In this document: piece by piece, positions 9,760-20,302 of the stretch
Layout: the number at the start of each line of letters is the position of its first letter
Numbering within the stretch: the stretch's first letter is position 1
NCBI RefSeq assembly: GCF_000285535.1
Contig: NZ_HE610985.1
Coordinates: forward strand, 1,246,763 to 1,310,762
DNA from: Bacillus timonensis
GTDB taxonomy: Bacteria; Bacillota; Bacilli; Bacillales; Bacillaceae_L
Direction of reading: 5' to 3'
Length of the DNA stretch: 64,000 bases
Notes under the pieces: model-generated
Told to the model about the DNA's origin: nothing
Database searches by the model: none
What the model saw: the letters and a program-made list of their open reading frames with translations, nothing else
Program-made: the position numbers and the translations under genes

Positions 9760-10050
9760 ATGAATAATGAGCATGAGGATTTGGATGTGAAGCATGAGGA
9801 ATTCGAGGTGAAGCAAGAAAGCGACCGTGAGGCTTCCGAGATAAATCGGTTTGATCGTCTAATGTTTGGTACTCGTGCAAGGAGAGATGAAAATAAACCA
9901 CCAGTAAAAAACATGATAGAAAACAAAACGGATGAAGTTGATTTTAATCAGCTAATGGGCCAACTAGATGATATCATGACCTCTATCGAAAAAATCAAGC
10001 CTGCGATAAAAGAACTTTCCCCAATCTTTAATTTTTTCCGAAAAAAATAA
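9760..10050 (+). CDS. Small charged protein in the yjzB position
   Basis: 96 aa, very acidic N-terminus (about residues 1-25 rich in Glu and Asp), then RFDRLMFGTRARRDE, then a likely amphipathic helix and a basic KK end. No signal peptide or membrane helix. TTGGTGAT lies ahead of the ATG at good spacing. It is divergent from fabH and convergent with med, the position and orientation of B. subtilis yjzB, but I cannot confirm homology by eye. Function unknown. Confidence 0.7.
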   Translation: MNNEHEDLDVKHEEFEVKQESDREASEINRFDRLMFGTRARRDENKPPVKNMIENKTDEVDFNQLMGQLDDIMTSIEKIKPAIKELSPIFNFFRKK

Positions 10051-10201
10051 GAAGCTACACATAATGTCTTGGCGTTCAGTTTTGAGGGGTTTTTCTAAAA
10101 ATAAGTGCTGAAATGACAGTTGTTTTGCCATCATAATTGTCCATTAAATCTGTCTAGAGCTATTGGTGTGTTGTCTTGCAACTAATGAAGAACTGCTGAA
10201 A

Positions 10202-10395
10202 ATAAACAAGCGGAGGTTTTTCGTTTAAATTCCGAATGGAGTTCGTTTAAAATCTAAACAAGGGGAGGATTTCCTGTTATCCAGAGCAAAAACCCTTCTT
10301 TTGCATGTTTTTAGAATCAATAAGCGGAATCTCTCCGTCTATTTAGGCCATTTTTAATGATTTTACTGAATAAGCGTAATTTTTCTGTCTACTCA
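10202..10395. repeat. Four imperfect copies of an AATAAGCGGA-type repeat
   Basis: The 600-bp gap between the 9760 gene and med has no credible gene. It holds four related units of about 26-29 bp, near 10202, 10256, 10316 and 10368. Each has the form AATAAGCGGA, a T-rich stretch, then CCGTTTATTT-like bases. Similar AAGCGGA/TCCGCTT elements are common between genes in Bacillaceae. No function can be assigned. Confidence 0.5.
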
Positions 10396-10560
10396 ACGGC
10401 CTGGATGCTTAGACTGTTCCCACAACTGATATGGTAGGTGCTCGAAACGCCATTGTTATTGATGAACTTTTTACTCACTTTTTTCATAATTCAGCCCTTT
10501 TTGACTGTCAATCTAATAGTGTCAAAAACAAAGAAACAGTTTAAATAACATTAGCAAATA

Positions 10561-10590
10561 AAGAAAACGACGTGTGACAATTCACACGTC
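10561..10590 (-). terminator. med terminator
   Basis: Perfect inverted repeat GACGTGTGA-CAAT-TCACACGTC at 10569-10590, followed on the minus strand by GTTTTCTTT. It lies about 55 bp after med. Confidence 0.75.
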
Positions 10591-10646
10591 ATTTATTAAT
10601 AAAGCACCTGTAATCGGAACCCTTTAACATAATGTGATAGCTTCTT

Positions 10647-11603
10647 CTATTTTGAAGGAAGGTCCCCTGTTTTTTTATATTCCTTAATATAACCTTTTAG
10701 TTCCTCTACAAATTTTTTATCTACTTTAGGGCTAAAGGTTCCCATTGAAATGACATCATCTTGGAAGTCAAAATAGAGGTTTCCGGACTCCAGGTTACCT
10801 TCAATAAATTGATTGGCTACTAATAAATAGAGTTGATCTACTTGCTGTATTGTACTCGTGTAGACGGTTTCCTTCCCTAAGTCAGATTGATCTGAAACAT
10901 AGCCAATTGCATATAATCCATCCTCTTTAAGTCTTTCAATTACAGGAACATTATAACCATCCCCAGCTGGGTAGATGATGTCTACTCCCTCAGCTATCAT
11001 CTTATTTGCAATTTCAATAGCTTTTTCATCGTCATCCCAATTTTGCACATACCCAATATCAACATCAACTTCATCATTTTGAAATAGCACACCTTCGTAA
11101 AATCCATTGATTTCCGGCTGCCACTCAAAAGCGGCAATTATGCCAACCTTGTTCGATTCCGTCATTTTTCCAGCAACCATGCCACCAAAGAACCCCATGG
11201 CATGACCTTCAAAGTTTAGGCTAGTAACATTTTCTTTTCTGGTATTCCCATTAAAAAAAATGAAATGAACATCGGGATAATCATCAGCTATATCATTAAA
11301 AAAGTCTGCATATTCACTTCCATGACCAAATATTAAATTGACACCTTTATCAACAAATTCGTCCACTGCTAATCTAGTTGCAGCTTCTGAAGTGATACCT
11401 TCCTTATAATAGGCATCAATCTGCAGTTGGGATTTTATCTGCAATAACCCTTTATAACCCTTTGTTCCCCATACTTGGTCATCAATCGTATCAGGTACTA
11501 GTAAGCCAACTTTTATCTCCCGATTCTCATCATCTGATTGTGCACAGGATACAAGAATGGATATTAACAATAAAAATGGTACCCACCTAAACAGTTTATG
11601 CAT
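10647..11603 (-). CDS. med: Med-like BMP-family lipoprotein, competence regulator homologue
   Basis: 318 aa protein of the BMP/PnrA solute-binding family. The start at 11603 follows GAAGGAG; the ORF can be read 10 codons further but without support. A lipoprotein signal ends in ILVSC (Cys20). A periplasmic-binding fold follows (KVGLLVPDTIDD, NLIFGHGSEY). In B. subtilis Med raises comK expression and sits between yjaV and fabHA, exactly this position. No comZ reading frame was found after it. The competence role is inferred from synteny; a true nucleoside-binding role is possible. Confidence 0.8.
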   Translation of the reverse strand: MHKLFRWVPFLLLISILVSCAQSDDENREIKVGLLVPDTIDDQVWGTKGYKGLLQIKSQLQIDAYYKEGITSEAATRLAVDEFVDKGVNLIFGHGSEYADFFNDIADDYPDVHFIFFNGNTRKENVTSLNFEGHAMGFFGGMVAGKMTESNKVGIIAAFEWQPEINGFYEGVLFQNDEVDVDIGYVQNWDDDEKAIEIANKMIAEGVDIIYPAGDGYNVPVIERLKEDGLYAIGYVSDQSDLGKETVYTSTIQQVDQLYLLVANQFIEGNLESGNLYFDFQDDVISMGTFSPKVDKKFVEELKGYIKEYKKTGDLPSK

Positions 11604-11699
11604 TACTACAACTCCTTCAAAAGCAAAAAACAAAATCGTCCAATTAATGTATATCTTTATTTTATTGTACTTTTACTTAATTGGAAAGCAAAAGAAGTC

Positions 11700-12266
11700 C
11701 TAGGTGGATATGTTTTGAAGGATCCATTCTTTATGATCATTCTTTATTTGGATACCTTCCTCCAATTCTTTATTTGAAAAGTCGATAAAAGTGAACAGAA
11801 ACTCAACATTCTTCGTTAATACTTTCCGATGTTCAGAGAGACTATTTTCAATATTAATTTTTGCATACCACTTCTCATCCAGTTCATATTCCATTTCGTT
11901 TTTTGGATCATTGTTTGTCATATGTACCGAGACAAGAACAAGTTTCGTTTTGGTATCAATGCAATAATCGATAACCGATTGAAGTAGGTTCTCTTTTTCT
12001 TCATTTCGATTTAGAAGAGGTGAACTCAACCAAGGATAAATCACAGCATCTGATTGTTTAAGTATATTCGGATTCAATATTCCATTATGAAATTCGATAA
12101 AATGAAAGAATGCATTTCTTCCGATTCTAAGTAATTTATCTTCTTCAGTACTATCTTCATTAGGCTGGGGGGCTACTCCAGTTACATGAATTTCTTCGTC
12201 TAGCATCCTGCAACAGAGTTCATATCCTACAAACGAGAAAGCATCAAATACTATGACCTTCTTCAC
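11700..12266 (-). CDS. yjaV: YjaV-like NAD-binding-fold protein
   Basis: 188 aa. It starts VKKVIVFDAFSFVGYEL, an epimerase-like Rossmann opening, followed by a short acidic protein with no obvious catalytic Tyr-x-x-x-Lys pair. I chose GTG at 12266 because TAGGAG lies 9 bp ahead; the ATG at 12275 sits directly against that site. Position between med and yjaU matches B. subtilis yjaV, whose function is unknown. The cells of this block are also linked to competence only by neighbourhood. Confidence 0.75.
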   Translation of the reverse strand: MKKVIVFDAFSFVGYELCCRMLDEEIHVTGVAPQPNEDSTEEDKLLRIGRNAFFHFIEFHNGILNPNILKQSDAVIYPWLSSPLLNRNEEKENLLQSVIDYCIDTKTKLVLVSVHMTNNDPKNEMEYELDEKWYAKINIENSLSEHRKVLTKNVEFLFTFIDFSNKELEEGIQIKNDHKEWILQNIST

Positions 12267-12320
12267 TTGTAACATCTCCTATATGTTTTTTGTTACAGTA
12301 TCGTATGCAAGAAATCAAAC

Positions 12321-12356
12321 AAAAAGTCCCTTTTCTTTTGCAAAAGGGACCTTTTT
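12321..12356 (-). terminator. yjaU terminator
   Basis: AAAAAGTCCCTTTT ... AAAAGGGACCTTTTT is a strong hairpin whose 5' arm overlaps the last codons of yjaU, with T-runs on both sides. It may act in both directions. Confidence 0.75.
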
Positions 12357-13085
12357 ACAATTCTCTTTCATTTTCTTTAAAAAAGCTTCCTATCGAGCGA
12401 CTGAATGCGTACGAATTTTCGCTAATATGGTAGCTCAATTTGACCATATCATTACCGACCTGATATTTCTTACTATGAATCTCAGGAGTGTATGTCTTCT
12501 CATTTGTACTATGCCAAATTTTGATTGGTATTCCAGAAAAGTCCAGAATGTCCCTTGGTGCTACTTTTTCAATTTGTGTTTCAACTTCTCGTTCATCAAG
12601 ATGATAAGCATATGCAATTTCTTTTAACAACTTTTTATAAAAAAACTTATGTTTTTTTCATTTTCAATGTGTGCAACTAAATCAATGCAAGGATTTAAGA
12701 AAGCCATAGAGCGTATTGCTCCCTCTAACTTTTCATTTAGCTGCATTGCGGTTAATGCTCCCATTCCCTCAGCAAGAACGTGAATGCGTCTGTTAAGGAT
12801 TTCACGTTTCATAATGATGTGATAGAGCTGTGCTGCTAATTTGACGGAAGCAGGGTTTCCCCAGTTTGCACCATATAAGTTTGAATAAAATACAGTATAT
12901 CCTTGATCCTTCAGATATTCGAGAATTTGGGATCTTGCGTAGTTTTGGATCCAGTAACTTGTGTCTTTTTCTACAAAATTTGTTTTATCTCCGATAATTA
13001 ATACAGCAAAGCCATTTGGACGTTTTGGCAAATGAAGAGCAGACCACTCCGTATCGAGCTTAAAAAATATTCTATTTTGTACCAT
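12355..13085 (-). pseudogene. yjaU: YjaU-like alpha/beta-hydrolase-fold protein, frameshifted
   Basis: Two overlapping frames, 12624-13085 (153 aa) and 12355-12630 (91 aa), are the halves of one protein. The first carries VLAEGMGALTAMQ, a serine-hydrolase elbow-like stretch with Glu-Gly-Met-Gly instead of Gly-x-Ser-x-Gly. The second is its C-terminal part. One extra A in the A7 run (T-run 12652-12658 on the plus strand) gives a continuous protein of about 243 aa, near the size I recall for B. subtilis YjaU. Lack of the catalytic Ser suggests it is not a working esterase. The break is probably a sequencing error. Confidence 0.75.
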
Positions 13086-13236
13086 TTTCTCTTCTCCTAC
13101 TCCTGATTTTCGTCCTTCGTTATTAGTGTATGTTAGATAAATTAGTTTGAAAGGGGGAAACGCCTACAAAAACCGTTTCTTAAAGATAACAATTGTGGTA
13201 AACTATTTACAGATTTCATTTAATGAGGTGAAGACA

Positions 13237-13425
13237 TTGCGTTATTTTTGGACACTTTTTTGGACATTTCTTTTAATCCAAATGGCTTCATATGTTATTG
13301 GATCAATGCAGGCAGCTACATATTCATTTAAAACAGCTTCAATCGTAGCTGTTATTGTTACAGCCCTAATTATTATTTTGGGTTCTGTTATTCCAAATGA
13401 GCCTGTAGAGGAACCTAATCACTAA
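13237..13425 (+). CDS. yjzD: YjzD-like small membrane protein (DUF2929)
   Basis: 62 aa with two membrane helices (about residues 2-20 and 30-52) and a short acidic tail. The start is TTG at 13237, after GAGGTGAA at good spacing; an upstream ATG in frame has no ribosome site. The sequence LRYFWTLFWTFLL...VIGSMQ agrees with the B. subtilis YjzD/DUF2929 family. Function unknown. Confidence 0.8.
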   Translation: MRYFWTLFWTFLLIQMASYVIGSMQAATYSFKTASIVAVIVTALIIILGSVIPNEPVEEPNH

Positions 13426-13430
13426 GATGC

Positions 13431-13457
13431 AAAAAAAAGACCCGATTGGGTCTTTTT
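13431..13457 (+). terminator. yjzD terminator
   Basis: AAAAGACCC-GATT-GGGTCTTTTTTTG, six bases after the yjzD stop. A-runs on the other side make it a likely bidirectional terminator for yjzC as well. Confidence 0.85.
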
Positions 13458-13463
13458 TTGTTG

Positions 13464-13643
13464 TCACGGTTTTCTTTTATATGACCATTTACGGTTGTGG
13501 TTAGAGTTTTCTGGAAATGGGTCGCCCGCGCTTAATTTAACGCTTTTTGGGTTTTTAACCATATCTCCTTGTTCGCCGATTTCTACATAAACCCCATTAT
13601 TTGGCGCTTTTTGCCCTGCACGAAATTCATGACTTTGCCCCAT
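13464..13643 (-). CDS. yjzC: YjzC-family small protein
   Basis: 59 aa, MGQSHEFRAGQKAPNNGVYV..., a well-conserved small Bacillus family. The start is set by AAGGAGG 6 bp upstream of the second of two tandem ATGs. It lies between argF and yjzD as in B. subtilis. The family is basic and Gly/Asn rich; no function is established from the sequence. Confidence 0.85.
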   Translation of the reverse strand: MGQSHEFRAGQKAPNNGVYVEIGEQGDMVKNPKSVKLSAGDPFPENSNHNRKWSYKRKP

Positions 13644-13706
13644 CATAATCCTCCTTTTGAATAGTATTACAGGTTTACTATTCCCACTCACCCTTAAAAT
13701 CATGAA

Positions 13707-13735
13707 AAAAAGCCTCAGCACCTTTGAGGCTGAGA
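13707..13735 (-). terminator. argCJBD-carAB-argF operon terminator
   Basis: On the minus strand AGCCTCA-AAGGTGC-TGAGGCT followed by TTTTTTT, 15 bp after argF. It closes the arginine operon. Confidence 0.85.
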
Positions 13736-13749
13736 CTTCCAAACATTTT

Positions 13750-14700
13750 CTATTCTAAGATTGCCTTTAAGACAGCTTTTTGAACGTGGAGACGATTTCC
13801 CGCTTGTTCAAATACAACTGAATGTGGTCCATCAATGATTTCAGCTGTTACTTCTTCACCACGGTGTGCTGGTAAACAATGCAAGAATGTATAATCTTCA
13901 TTCGCTACACTCACAAGCTTGGCATTGACCTGATAAGGCATGAATGCTTGCAGCCTTGCTTGTTGTTCCTGTTCTTGCCCCATGCTTGCCCAAACATCTG
14001 TGTAAATATAATCTGCTCCTTTTAGGCCATTAACTGGATCATTGGTAACCTCAATCACCGCATTTGTTTCTTTTGCAATTTCTATTGCTTTCTCGACAAT
14101 AAATGTCTTTGGAGCATATTGAGAAGGACAAACCACCGTACAATCTAATCCAACCTTTGCTGAGGCAATCATTAGTGAATGTGCTACATTATTACCGTCC
14201 CCAACATACACAAGTTTGCTTCCTTTAAAAGTTTTCTTTTGTTCATAAATTGTAAGAAGATCAGCTAATGCTTGGCAAGGGTGAAAATCTTCAGTAAGAC
14301 CATTGATAACCGGTATGCTTGCAAATTTCGCAAGCTCCTCAATTTTTTCATGTTCAAAAGTACGAATCATAATTGCATCAACATACTCCGATAACACCAT
14401 TGCTGTATCTGCGATTGTTTCCCCCCTACCTAACTGCATCTCATTGCTATTAAGGTAAATTGCATTTCCACCTAACTGAAGCATACCTGCTTCAAATGAG
14501 ACTCTTGTACGGGTAGAGTTCTTCTCAAAGATCATGGCTAAGGTTTTTCCTTTTAAAAAAGGTGTGTCCTCTCCATTTTTATGTTTTTTCTTTATCTCTA
14601 TGGCAGAGTCCAATAAATCGATAATTTCTTCGCCTGTTACATCTATTAGAGTTAGTAAATCCTTTCCCTTTAAGGCATTTTGTTTTAAAGCAGTTGTCAT
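13750..14700 (-). CDS. argF: Ornithine carbamoyltransferase
   Basis: Anabolic OTCase, 316 aa, making citrulline from ornithine and carbamoyl phosphate in the cytosol. The carbamoyl-phosphate loop STRTRVSF and the ornithine-side motif HCLPAHR are present, with HPCQALADL between them. Its start overlaps the carB stop by 4 bp (ATGA), so it is coupled to the carbamoyl-phosphate synthase that feeds it. It is the last gene of the arginine operon, regulated through AhrC in B. subtilis. Confidence 0.97.
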   Translation of the reverse strand: MTTALKQNALKGKDLLTLIDVTGEEIIDLLDSAIEIKKKHKNGEDTPFLKGKTLAMIFEKNSTRTRVSFEAGMLQLGGNAIYLNSNEMQLGRGETIADTAMVLSEYVDAIMIRTFEHEKIEELAKFASIPVINGLTEDFHPCQALADLLTIYEQKKTFKGSKLVYVGDGNNVAHSLMIASAKVGLDCTVVCPSQYAPKTFIVEKAIEIAKETNAVIEVTNDPVNGLKGADYIYTDVWASMGQEQEQQARLQAFMPYQVNAKLVSVANEDYTFLHCLPAHRGEEVTAEIIDGPHSVVFEQAGNRLHVQKAVLKAILE

Positions 14701-17700
14701 CTACTAATCACTTCTTTCTCTTTATTGAATAAACTTCTTCTCTCTTGAATTGACATAACCGAAAAGTGCGAATCACGAAATGCTTTTAAAAACGCGTGTA
14801 ATGTCTCAAGTTCCGTAAATACGTGGATTCGCTTTTGACTTACTTCGATTTTATTCTTTTTCGAATTTTTATCGTTCGTTAGACTTACAAATGCCAAAGC
14901 ACCATCACTCTTGCACCACTCTAAAACATCATCGGCTACAAATAGTTTCAGCCCTACTTCCTCTGCCAAATGCTTCACATCTTCTGGAATCATTTCCGTA
15001 TCGAAAACAATTTCGTCTGCACCTTTTTTCGAAAGAATGTAACTGTGAAAAACTTTGGTTAATGCTTCATCTATGGTTTCGGCAATGCTAATCCCTTCAC
15101 CAGTGGATTTCATTTCTGGTCCAACAGTAGGATCGCCGAGTAATTTATATGTTGAGAAGACTGGGTATTTCACTGTATAGTACGGTAAGTCAGGTAATAA
15201 GCCTTTTTGGGTTGTTACTTCTTGAAGTTTCTTTCCTAAAACAAGTTTCGAAGCTAGTTGCGCCATTGGAATCCCTGTGATTTTACTAATAACAGGTACA
15301 GTACGGCTAGCACGTGGGTTCACTTCAAGCACATAAATGTGATTGTCACTAACGACAAATTGAATATTCATGATTCCTTTAAATTGTAGTTCACGGACAA
15401 TTTTAGCCGCATAGGATGTTACTGTTTGCTTATTTTCCTCAGTTAATGAAACAGCTGGCATAATCGCGTGACTATCACCTGAGTGAACACCTGCTTTTTC
15501 AATATGTTCAACAATGGTTGGAATTAAAATCTCTTCCCCATCACAAAGTAAGTCAATTTCAATTTCTAACCCAGGTACATATGCATCAATTAGAAGTGGA
15601 TACGTATCTTCTGGTATATCTTTTATAAACGATACTAGCTCATCCTCATCATTTATTACAATCATTCCTTTTCCACCTATTACATAGGAAGGACGGATTA
15701 ACACTGGATAACCAATTTCTTTTGCTTTTTCCACTAATTCTTTCGCTTTATCTGCAATCTCCCCCGGAATATGAGGTATATTCGCCTTTTCTAAAAGCTT
15801 ATAAAAACGATCACGGTCTTCTAGTTGGTCAATTATATCGTGAGTAATTCCAACAATGGAAACACCAGCGGACTCAAGTCCTTGTGCAAGATTAATTGCG
15901 GTTTGACCCCCAAATTGAACGATGACCTGCTCGACTTTTTCAGCTTCAATTACATTTAATACATGTTCAAGTGTTAAAGGTTCAAAAAATAATTTATCAG
16001 CCGTTTCATAATCGGTACTTACTGTTTCAGGATTGTTATTCATCAAAATCGTTTCATAACCTTCTTCTTGTAATGCCAAAATTCCATGAACCGAACTATA
16101 GTCAAATTCAATTCCTTGACCAATCCGAATCGGTCCAGAACCAAGAATTAATACCTTTTTATTGTCGGAAACATCTAACTCATTTTCTCCAAAATAACTA
16201 GAGTAGTAATAAGCGGTTTGTGCAGCAAATTCTCCTGCACAAGTGTCAACACATTTGTAACTAGGGATAATTCCAAGTTCTTTTCGTTTTGCACGGACAG
16301 ATGCTTCTTCCTCTTGGCAGAGGAATGCAATATACTGATCTGAGTATCCCTTTTCCTTCAATGATTGCATATATTCTTCTGTAAATTCACTTAGAATTTT
16401 TTTTCGAATTTCGCCTTCGTTATCAATCAATGTTTTAAAGATTTCTAGGAAAAATAGGTCTATTCTTGATATCGAATGAAGTTCACTAACAGATGTTCCT
16501 CTTCTTAATAACTCAAGAACAGCAAAGAACCGATTGTCGCTTCCTTTTTCAACAAAATGAAGAAGTTCTTCACTCGATTTATTCTCAATTGTTGGTAAAC
16601 GTAGGCTTTTATTTTCTCCTTCTAATGAATGAACAGCCTTTTGAATAGCACTTTCTAGATTACGGTCAATTGCCATAACCTCGCCTGTTGCTTTCATTTG
16701 AGTTCCAAGTGTAGTTGGAACATCTGTAAACTTATCAAAAGGAAAACGTGGAAATTTCACAACAACATAATCTAAAGCTGGTTCAAAGCTGGCAAAGGTT
16801 TTCCCAGTAACTGGATTTACTAACTCATCTAATGTATATCCTACTGCGAGCTTTGCTGCCATTTTGGCAATTGGATAGCCTGTTGCCTTTGAGGCAAGTG
16901 CTGAAGAACGACTAACCCTTGGGTTCACTTCAATTAGATAATACTGCTTACTATAAGGATCTAAGGCAAATTGAATATTACATCCACCGATAATTCCTAA
17001 TGCAGAAATAATCTTAATTGATGCAGATCGAAGCATTTGATATTCTTCATCAGTTAATGTTTGGGATGGAGCTACAACGATTGAATCACCTGTGTGGACC
17101 CCAACAGGATCGATATTTTCCATATTACATATGGTAATACATGTTCCTTTGCTGTCTCTCATTACCTCGTATTCAATTTCTTTAAAACCAGCAATACTTT
17201 TTTCAATCAAACATTGAGTAATTGGGCTTTCGGATAAGCCATTCTTCGTTAGTTCTACTAATTGCTGCATTTCATGAGCAATGCCTCCTCCTGTTCCCCC
17301 CAATGTGTATGCTGGACGAATAATCACAGGAAATCCAACACTTTCAACAAATGTAAGTGCTTCTTCTACTGTTGTTACAATTTCACTGTCTGGGACCGGC
17401 TCGTTTAGTTCATTCATTAAACTACGAAAAGCTTCACGGTCCTCTCCTTTTTTGATTGATTCTATATGAGTACCAAGAACCTTCACATTATATTTATCTA
17501 AAATTCCTTTTTCGCTTAGGCTAAAAGCAAGGTTCAAACCTGTTTGGCCACCAAGTGTTGCAAGTAAACCGTCAGGACGTTCTTTTTCAATGATTTTTTC
17601 AAGAGTTTCAACAGTTAATGGTTCGAAATATACAATATCTGCATTGACTTCATCCGTCATAATGGTCGCTGGATTATTATTTACTAATATGACTTTATAG

Positions 17701-17822
17701 CCTTCTTCACGCAGTGCTCTACAGCCCTGTGTACCAGAATAATCAAATTCTGCTGCCTGCCCGATTACGATGGGACCCGAGCCAATTACTAAGATTGATT
17801 GTATTGAATGATCTTTAGGCAT
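14697..17822 (-). CDS. carB: Carbamoyl-phosphate synthase large subunit (arginine-linked)
   Basis: 1041 aa, two homologous ATP-grasp halves (about residues 1-400 and 550-930), an oligomerisation region between them and a short allosteric end. Each half opens with a Rossmann-like [18 protein letters not shown] motif. It makes carbamoyl phosphate from ammonia passed from CarA, bicarbonate and two ATP. Its place inside the arg operon marks it as the arginine-repressed copy rather than PyrAB. Overlaps carA by 8 bp. Confidence 0.96.
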   Translation of the reverse strand: MPKDHSIQSILVIGSGPIVIGQAAEFDYSGTQGCRALREEGYKVILVNNNPATIMTDEVNADIVYFEPLTVETLEKIIEKERPDGLLATLGGQTGLNLAFSLSEKGILDKYNVKVLGTHIESIKKGEDREAFRSLMNELNEPVPDSEIVTTVEEALTFVESVGFPVIIRPAYTLGGTGGGIAHEMQQLVELTKNGLSESPITQCLIEKSIAGFKEIEYEVMRDSKGTCITICNMENIDPVGVHTGDSIVVAPSQTLTDEEYQMLRSASIKIISALGIIGGCNIQFALDPYSKQYYLIEVNPRVSRSSALASKATGYPIAKMAAKLAVGYTLDELVNPVTGKTFASFEPALDYVVVKFPRFPFDKFTDVPTTLGTQMKATGEVMAIDRNLESAIQKAVHSLEGENKSLRLPTIENKSSEELLHFVEKGSDNRFFAVLELLRRGTSVSELHSISRIDLFFLEIFKTLIDNEGEIRKKILSEFTEEYMQSLKEKGYSDQYIAFLCQEEEASVRAKRKELGIIPSYKCVDTCAGEFAAQTAYYYSSYFGENELDVSDNKKVLILGSGPIRIGQGIEFDYSSVHGILALQEEGYETILMNNNPETVSTDYETADKLFFEPLTLEHVLNVIEAEKVEQVIVQFGGQTAINLAQGLESAGVSIVGITHDIIDQLEDRDRFYKLLEKANIPHIPGEIADKAKELVEKAKEIGYPVLIRPSYVIGGKGMIVINDEDELVSFIKDIPEDTYPLLIDAYVPGLEIEIDLLCDGEEILIPTIVEHIEKAGVHSGDSHAIMPAVSLTEENKQTVTSYAAKIVRELQFKGIMNIQFVVSDNHIYVLEVNPRASRTVPVISKITGIPMAQLASKLVLGKKLQEVTTQKGLLPDLPYYTVKYPVFSTYKLLGDPTVGPEMKSTGEGISIAETIDEALTKVFHSYILSKKGADEIVFDTEMIPEDVKHLAEEVGLKLFVADDVLEWCKSDGALAFVSLTNDKNSKKNKIEVSQKRIHVFTELETLHAFLKAFRDSHFSVMSIQERRSLFNKEKEVISR

Positions 17823-18891
17823 ATATCTTTTCTCTCCTAACAGTACAGTTGTTTGCTATAAATTCATCAAATACCCAACTGCTTTCAGACGGTCCAGGGT
17901 GTGCTTCCGGATGAAATTGAACCGTTAAAATAGGAAGCGTTGTATGTGATAACCCTTCAATTGAGTTGTCATTGCAATTTTTAAAGCGTGCTTGTAATCC
18001 AGTTTCCTTTAAGCTATCTTCATCAACTACATAACTATGGTTTTGAGATGTAATATAAACTTTATTCGTAAATAAATCTGCCACCGGTTGATTTGCACCT
18101 CTATGTCCAAATTTCAGTTTTTTTGTATCCCCACCTAGACTTAGGGCAACAAGTTGATGACCTAAACAAATAGCTAGTGTCGGATAATATTCAATCAACT
18201 GTTTAATATTCGGAAGATGATCATTTAATTCCTTTGGGTCTCCAGGGCCATTTGATAAGACAATGCCATTTGGAAGAATCTCTTTGATTTTTTCAAAGGA
18301 TGTTGTATAGGGAACAACTGTTACTTTACAGCCATTTGCCAAAAGCGATTGTAAAATTGACTTTTTATATCCAAAGTCAACCAATACGATATGAGTATCT
18401 CCTGTTCCAAAGGTTTGCCATTCTTTACTTGTTACTTCTCCAACAGGATTAGTAGATTCAGATAGTGAGGGGACCTCAACAAAAGAGGAGTCACTTATTA
18501 CAGCCTGCATGGTTCCTTCTGTCCTAATTCTTTTTACGACTGCACGAGTATCTACATGAGTCAGCAAAGGAATATTCCATTTTTCAAGATACTGTTTTAA
18601 AGAAAACTTTGCATTGTAGTGAGAGTAAGCATCCTTTGTTTCATATATAATTACACCGGCCACGTGTGGTTCCTTGCTTTCAAAGTCAAATTCGTTAATT
18701 CCGTAATTTCCGATTAATGGATACGTGAAAACAATGATTTGGTTTTTATAGGAAGGATCCGTTAAAACCTCTTGATACCCAGTCATTCCGGTATAAAATA
18801 CGATTTCTCCATTCGTAACAGCCTTTGCACCATGTGGGGAAAACGTTCCTTCGAAGCTTTCACCATTCTCTAAGTGTAAATATCCCTTCAT
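17815..18891 (-). CDS. carA: Carbamoyl-phosphate synthase small subunit (arginine-linked)
   Basis: Glutamine amidotransferase subunit, 358 aa. The N-terminal CPSase_sm_chain domain (about 1-130) is followed by a class I GATase with nucleophile Cys in LAICLGHQLVA and the His-Glu pair in QFHPEAHPG. It releases ammonia from glutamine for CarB. Two ARG-box-like sequences and a -10 lie in the 110 bp between argD and carA, so it can be transcribed both from argC and from its own promoter. Confidence 0.96.
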   Translation of the reverse strand: MKGYLHLENGESFEGTFSPHGAKAVTNGEIVFYTGMTGYQEVLTDPSYKNQIIVFTYPLIGNYGINEFDFESKEPHVAGVIIYETKDAYSHYNAKFSLKQYLEKWNIPLLTHVDTRAVVKRIRTEGTMQAVISDSSFVEVPSLSESTNPVGEVTSKEWQTFGTGDTHIVLVDFGYKKSILQSLLANGCKVTVVPYTTSFEKIKEILPNGIVLSNGPGDPKELNDHLPNIKQLIEYYPTLAICLGHQLVALSLGGDTKKLKFGHRGANQPVADLFTNKVYITSQNHSYVVDEDSLKETGLQARFKNCNDNSIEGLSHTTLPILTVQFHPEAHPGPSESSWVFDEFIANNCTVRREKIYA

Positions 18892-18898
18892 GATATCA

Positions 18899-18940
18899 CC
18901 TCGTATTTTTATTTAACCAATCGTATTTTTATACAATTAT
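18899..18940 (-). promoter_or_regulatory. carA promoter region with tandem ARG-box-like sites
   Basis: On the minus strand TGTATAAAAATACGAT (near 18920-18935) and TAAATAAAAATACGAG (near 18899-18914) are tandem matches to the AhrC ARG box pattern (CATGAATAAAAATKCAAK). A TATAAT -10 (18935-18940) lies directly upstream; its -35 is weak. The ribosome site GAGGTGAT follows. Arginine-dependent control is inferred. Confidence 0.6.
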
Positions 18941-18965
18941 ATTCAAAAAAAATTCGTTTTTATGT

Positions 18966-18995
18966 CTGGTAGTTAGAAATAATTCTAACTACCAG
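18966..18995 (-). other. Perfect hairpin between argD and carA
   Basis: CTGGTAGTTAGAA-ATAA-TTCTAACTACCAG is a 13-bp perfect stem just after argD. No T-run follows directly; a run of eight T comes about 20 bp later. It may be a weak terminator or processing site that lets carAB-argF be partly uncoupled. Confidence 0.55.
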
Positions 18996-19001
18996 GCAAA
19001 A

Positions 19002-20153
19002 TCAGCGAATAAACTCTGCAACAAGTGTCTCTTTTATCAATTTAACAGCTTCATCAATTTGTTCGTATGTAACTGTTAATGGTGGTAAAAGTCGAATCAC
19101 ATTTGGTCCAGCAGGAAGAGTTAGTAAACCATTTTCTCGAAGTGCAGTAATGGGAGCGGCTACTTCTTCCTTACATGCGATTCCTAGAAGTAATCCACTT
19201 CCTCGAACTCCTTCTATCAAATCATGATTTGCTAGTGCATTCGAAAGCTCAGCTTTTAAATAAGCTCCTTTTTCCTCAACCTCCGCTAAAAACTCTTCCT
19301 GAAAAATGATAGCCAGTGTAGCTTTAGCAGCAGCTAATGAAATTGGGTTCCCACCGAATGTAGAACCATGTGAACCAGGTCCAAACGCTTCCTTCAGCTT
19401 TTCCTTACCAAGCATTGCACCAACTGGAAGTCCGTTTCCCAACCCTTTTGCTAACGTAATTATATCTGGTGAGAGATTGAAATGTTGGTGAGCAAATGCC
19501 TTTCCAGTGCGACCAATTCCTGTTTGTACTTCATCAATGATGAAAAGTGAACCATGTAGTGAACAAAGTTCTTCAATCTTTTTAAGAAACTCTTCAGTTC
19601 CAGGAATTACTCCACCTTCTCCTTGAACAACTTCAACCATAACCGCTGCAACTGAATCATCCATTGCTTGCTCCAATGCTTCACAATCATTGTACGGAAG
19701 ATATACAAACTCTTGTAAAAGAGGACCAAATCCAGAATGAATCTTTTCTTGTCCAGTAGCAGCCATCGTTCCTAACGTTCTACCATGGAAGGATTGTTTA
19801 AATGTAATGATTTTTGACTTTTGTGTATATTTTCGAGCAAGCTTTAATGCTGCTTCATTTGCCTCAGCACCGCTATTACAGAAGAAAACTGCATCAAGGT
19901 CTGAATTTGTGACCAGCTTTTCGGCAACTTCTTGTTGAATATCAGATTTAAATAAATTCGACACATGCCAATATTTTTTCAGCTGTTCCTCTACTGCACG
20001 GACTACATCTGGATGGCGATGTCCAAGATTACAAACTGCAATTCCGGAAACAAAATCTAAATATTTTTTTCCTGTATTATCAACAATGATTGCACCTTCT
20101 GCAGATTCTACAGTCAAATCCCATCTCGCATAGGTTGGAAATAGTGCATCCAT
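19002..20153 (-). CDS. argD: Acetylornithine aminotransferase
   Basis: PLP enzyme of class III aminotransferases, 383 aa, moving an amino group from glutamate to N-acetylglutamate semialdehyde. Typical blocks are seen: [17 protein letters not shown], the PLP-phosphate/Asp region [14 protein letters not shown] and the Lys loop [15 protein letters not shown]. Fourth gene of the arg operon. The 150-bp gap to argB is unusual for this operon and holds a structured element. Confidence 0.96.
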   Translation of the reverse strand: MDALFPTYARWDLTVESAEGAIIVDNTGKKYLDFVSGIAVCNLGHRHPDVVRAVEEQLKKYWHVSNLFKSDIQQEVAEKLVTNSDLDAVFFCNSGAEANEAALKLARKYTQKSKIITFKQSFHGRTLGTMAATGQEKIHSGFGPLLQEFVYLPYNDCEALEQAMDDSVAAVMVEVVQGEGGVIPGTEEFLKKIEELCSLHGSLFIIDEVQTGIGRTGKAFAHQHFNLSPDIITLAKGLGNGLPVGAMLGKEKLKEAFGPGSHGSTFGGNPISLAAAKATLAIIFQEEFLAEVEEKGAYLKAELSNALANHDLIEGVRGSGLLLGIACKEEVAAPITALRENGLLTLPAGPNVIRLLPPLTVTYEQIDEAVKLIKETLVAEFIR

Positions 20154-20184
20154 TATACCACCTCTAGTTCTTTTAAATATATGT

Positions 20185-20290
20185 GTTCAAAAGTCGACGA
20201 ATCAGAAGCAAGAAGGTCAAGGAACTCTGCTTGAGGACCTGAGCGTATGCGTTTAATACGTGAGGACCAGAAAGGCTGAGTGACGCAGAA
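20185..20290. repeat. Structured non-coding element between argB and argD
   Basis: A GC-richer stretch inside a compact operon. Outer arms CGACGAAT/ATTCGCT and inner pairs such as AGGTCAAGG/CTTGAGGACCT and CGTATGCG/ATACG suggest a folded RNA. I recall similar GACGAATC-AGAAGCAAGAAGG elements scattered in Bacillus genomes, but no second copy is seen in this window. No reading frame fits. Confidence 0.5.
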
Positions 20291-20302
20291 ATTCGCTACT
20301 TA

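Noticed and set aside
13147-13236. Longer yjzD start giving 92 aa
   Set aside because: No ribosome site and the extra 30 residues do not resemble the family; TTG at 13237 has a good site.
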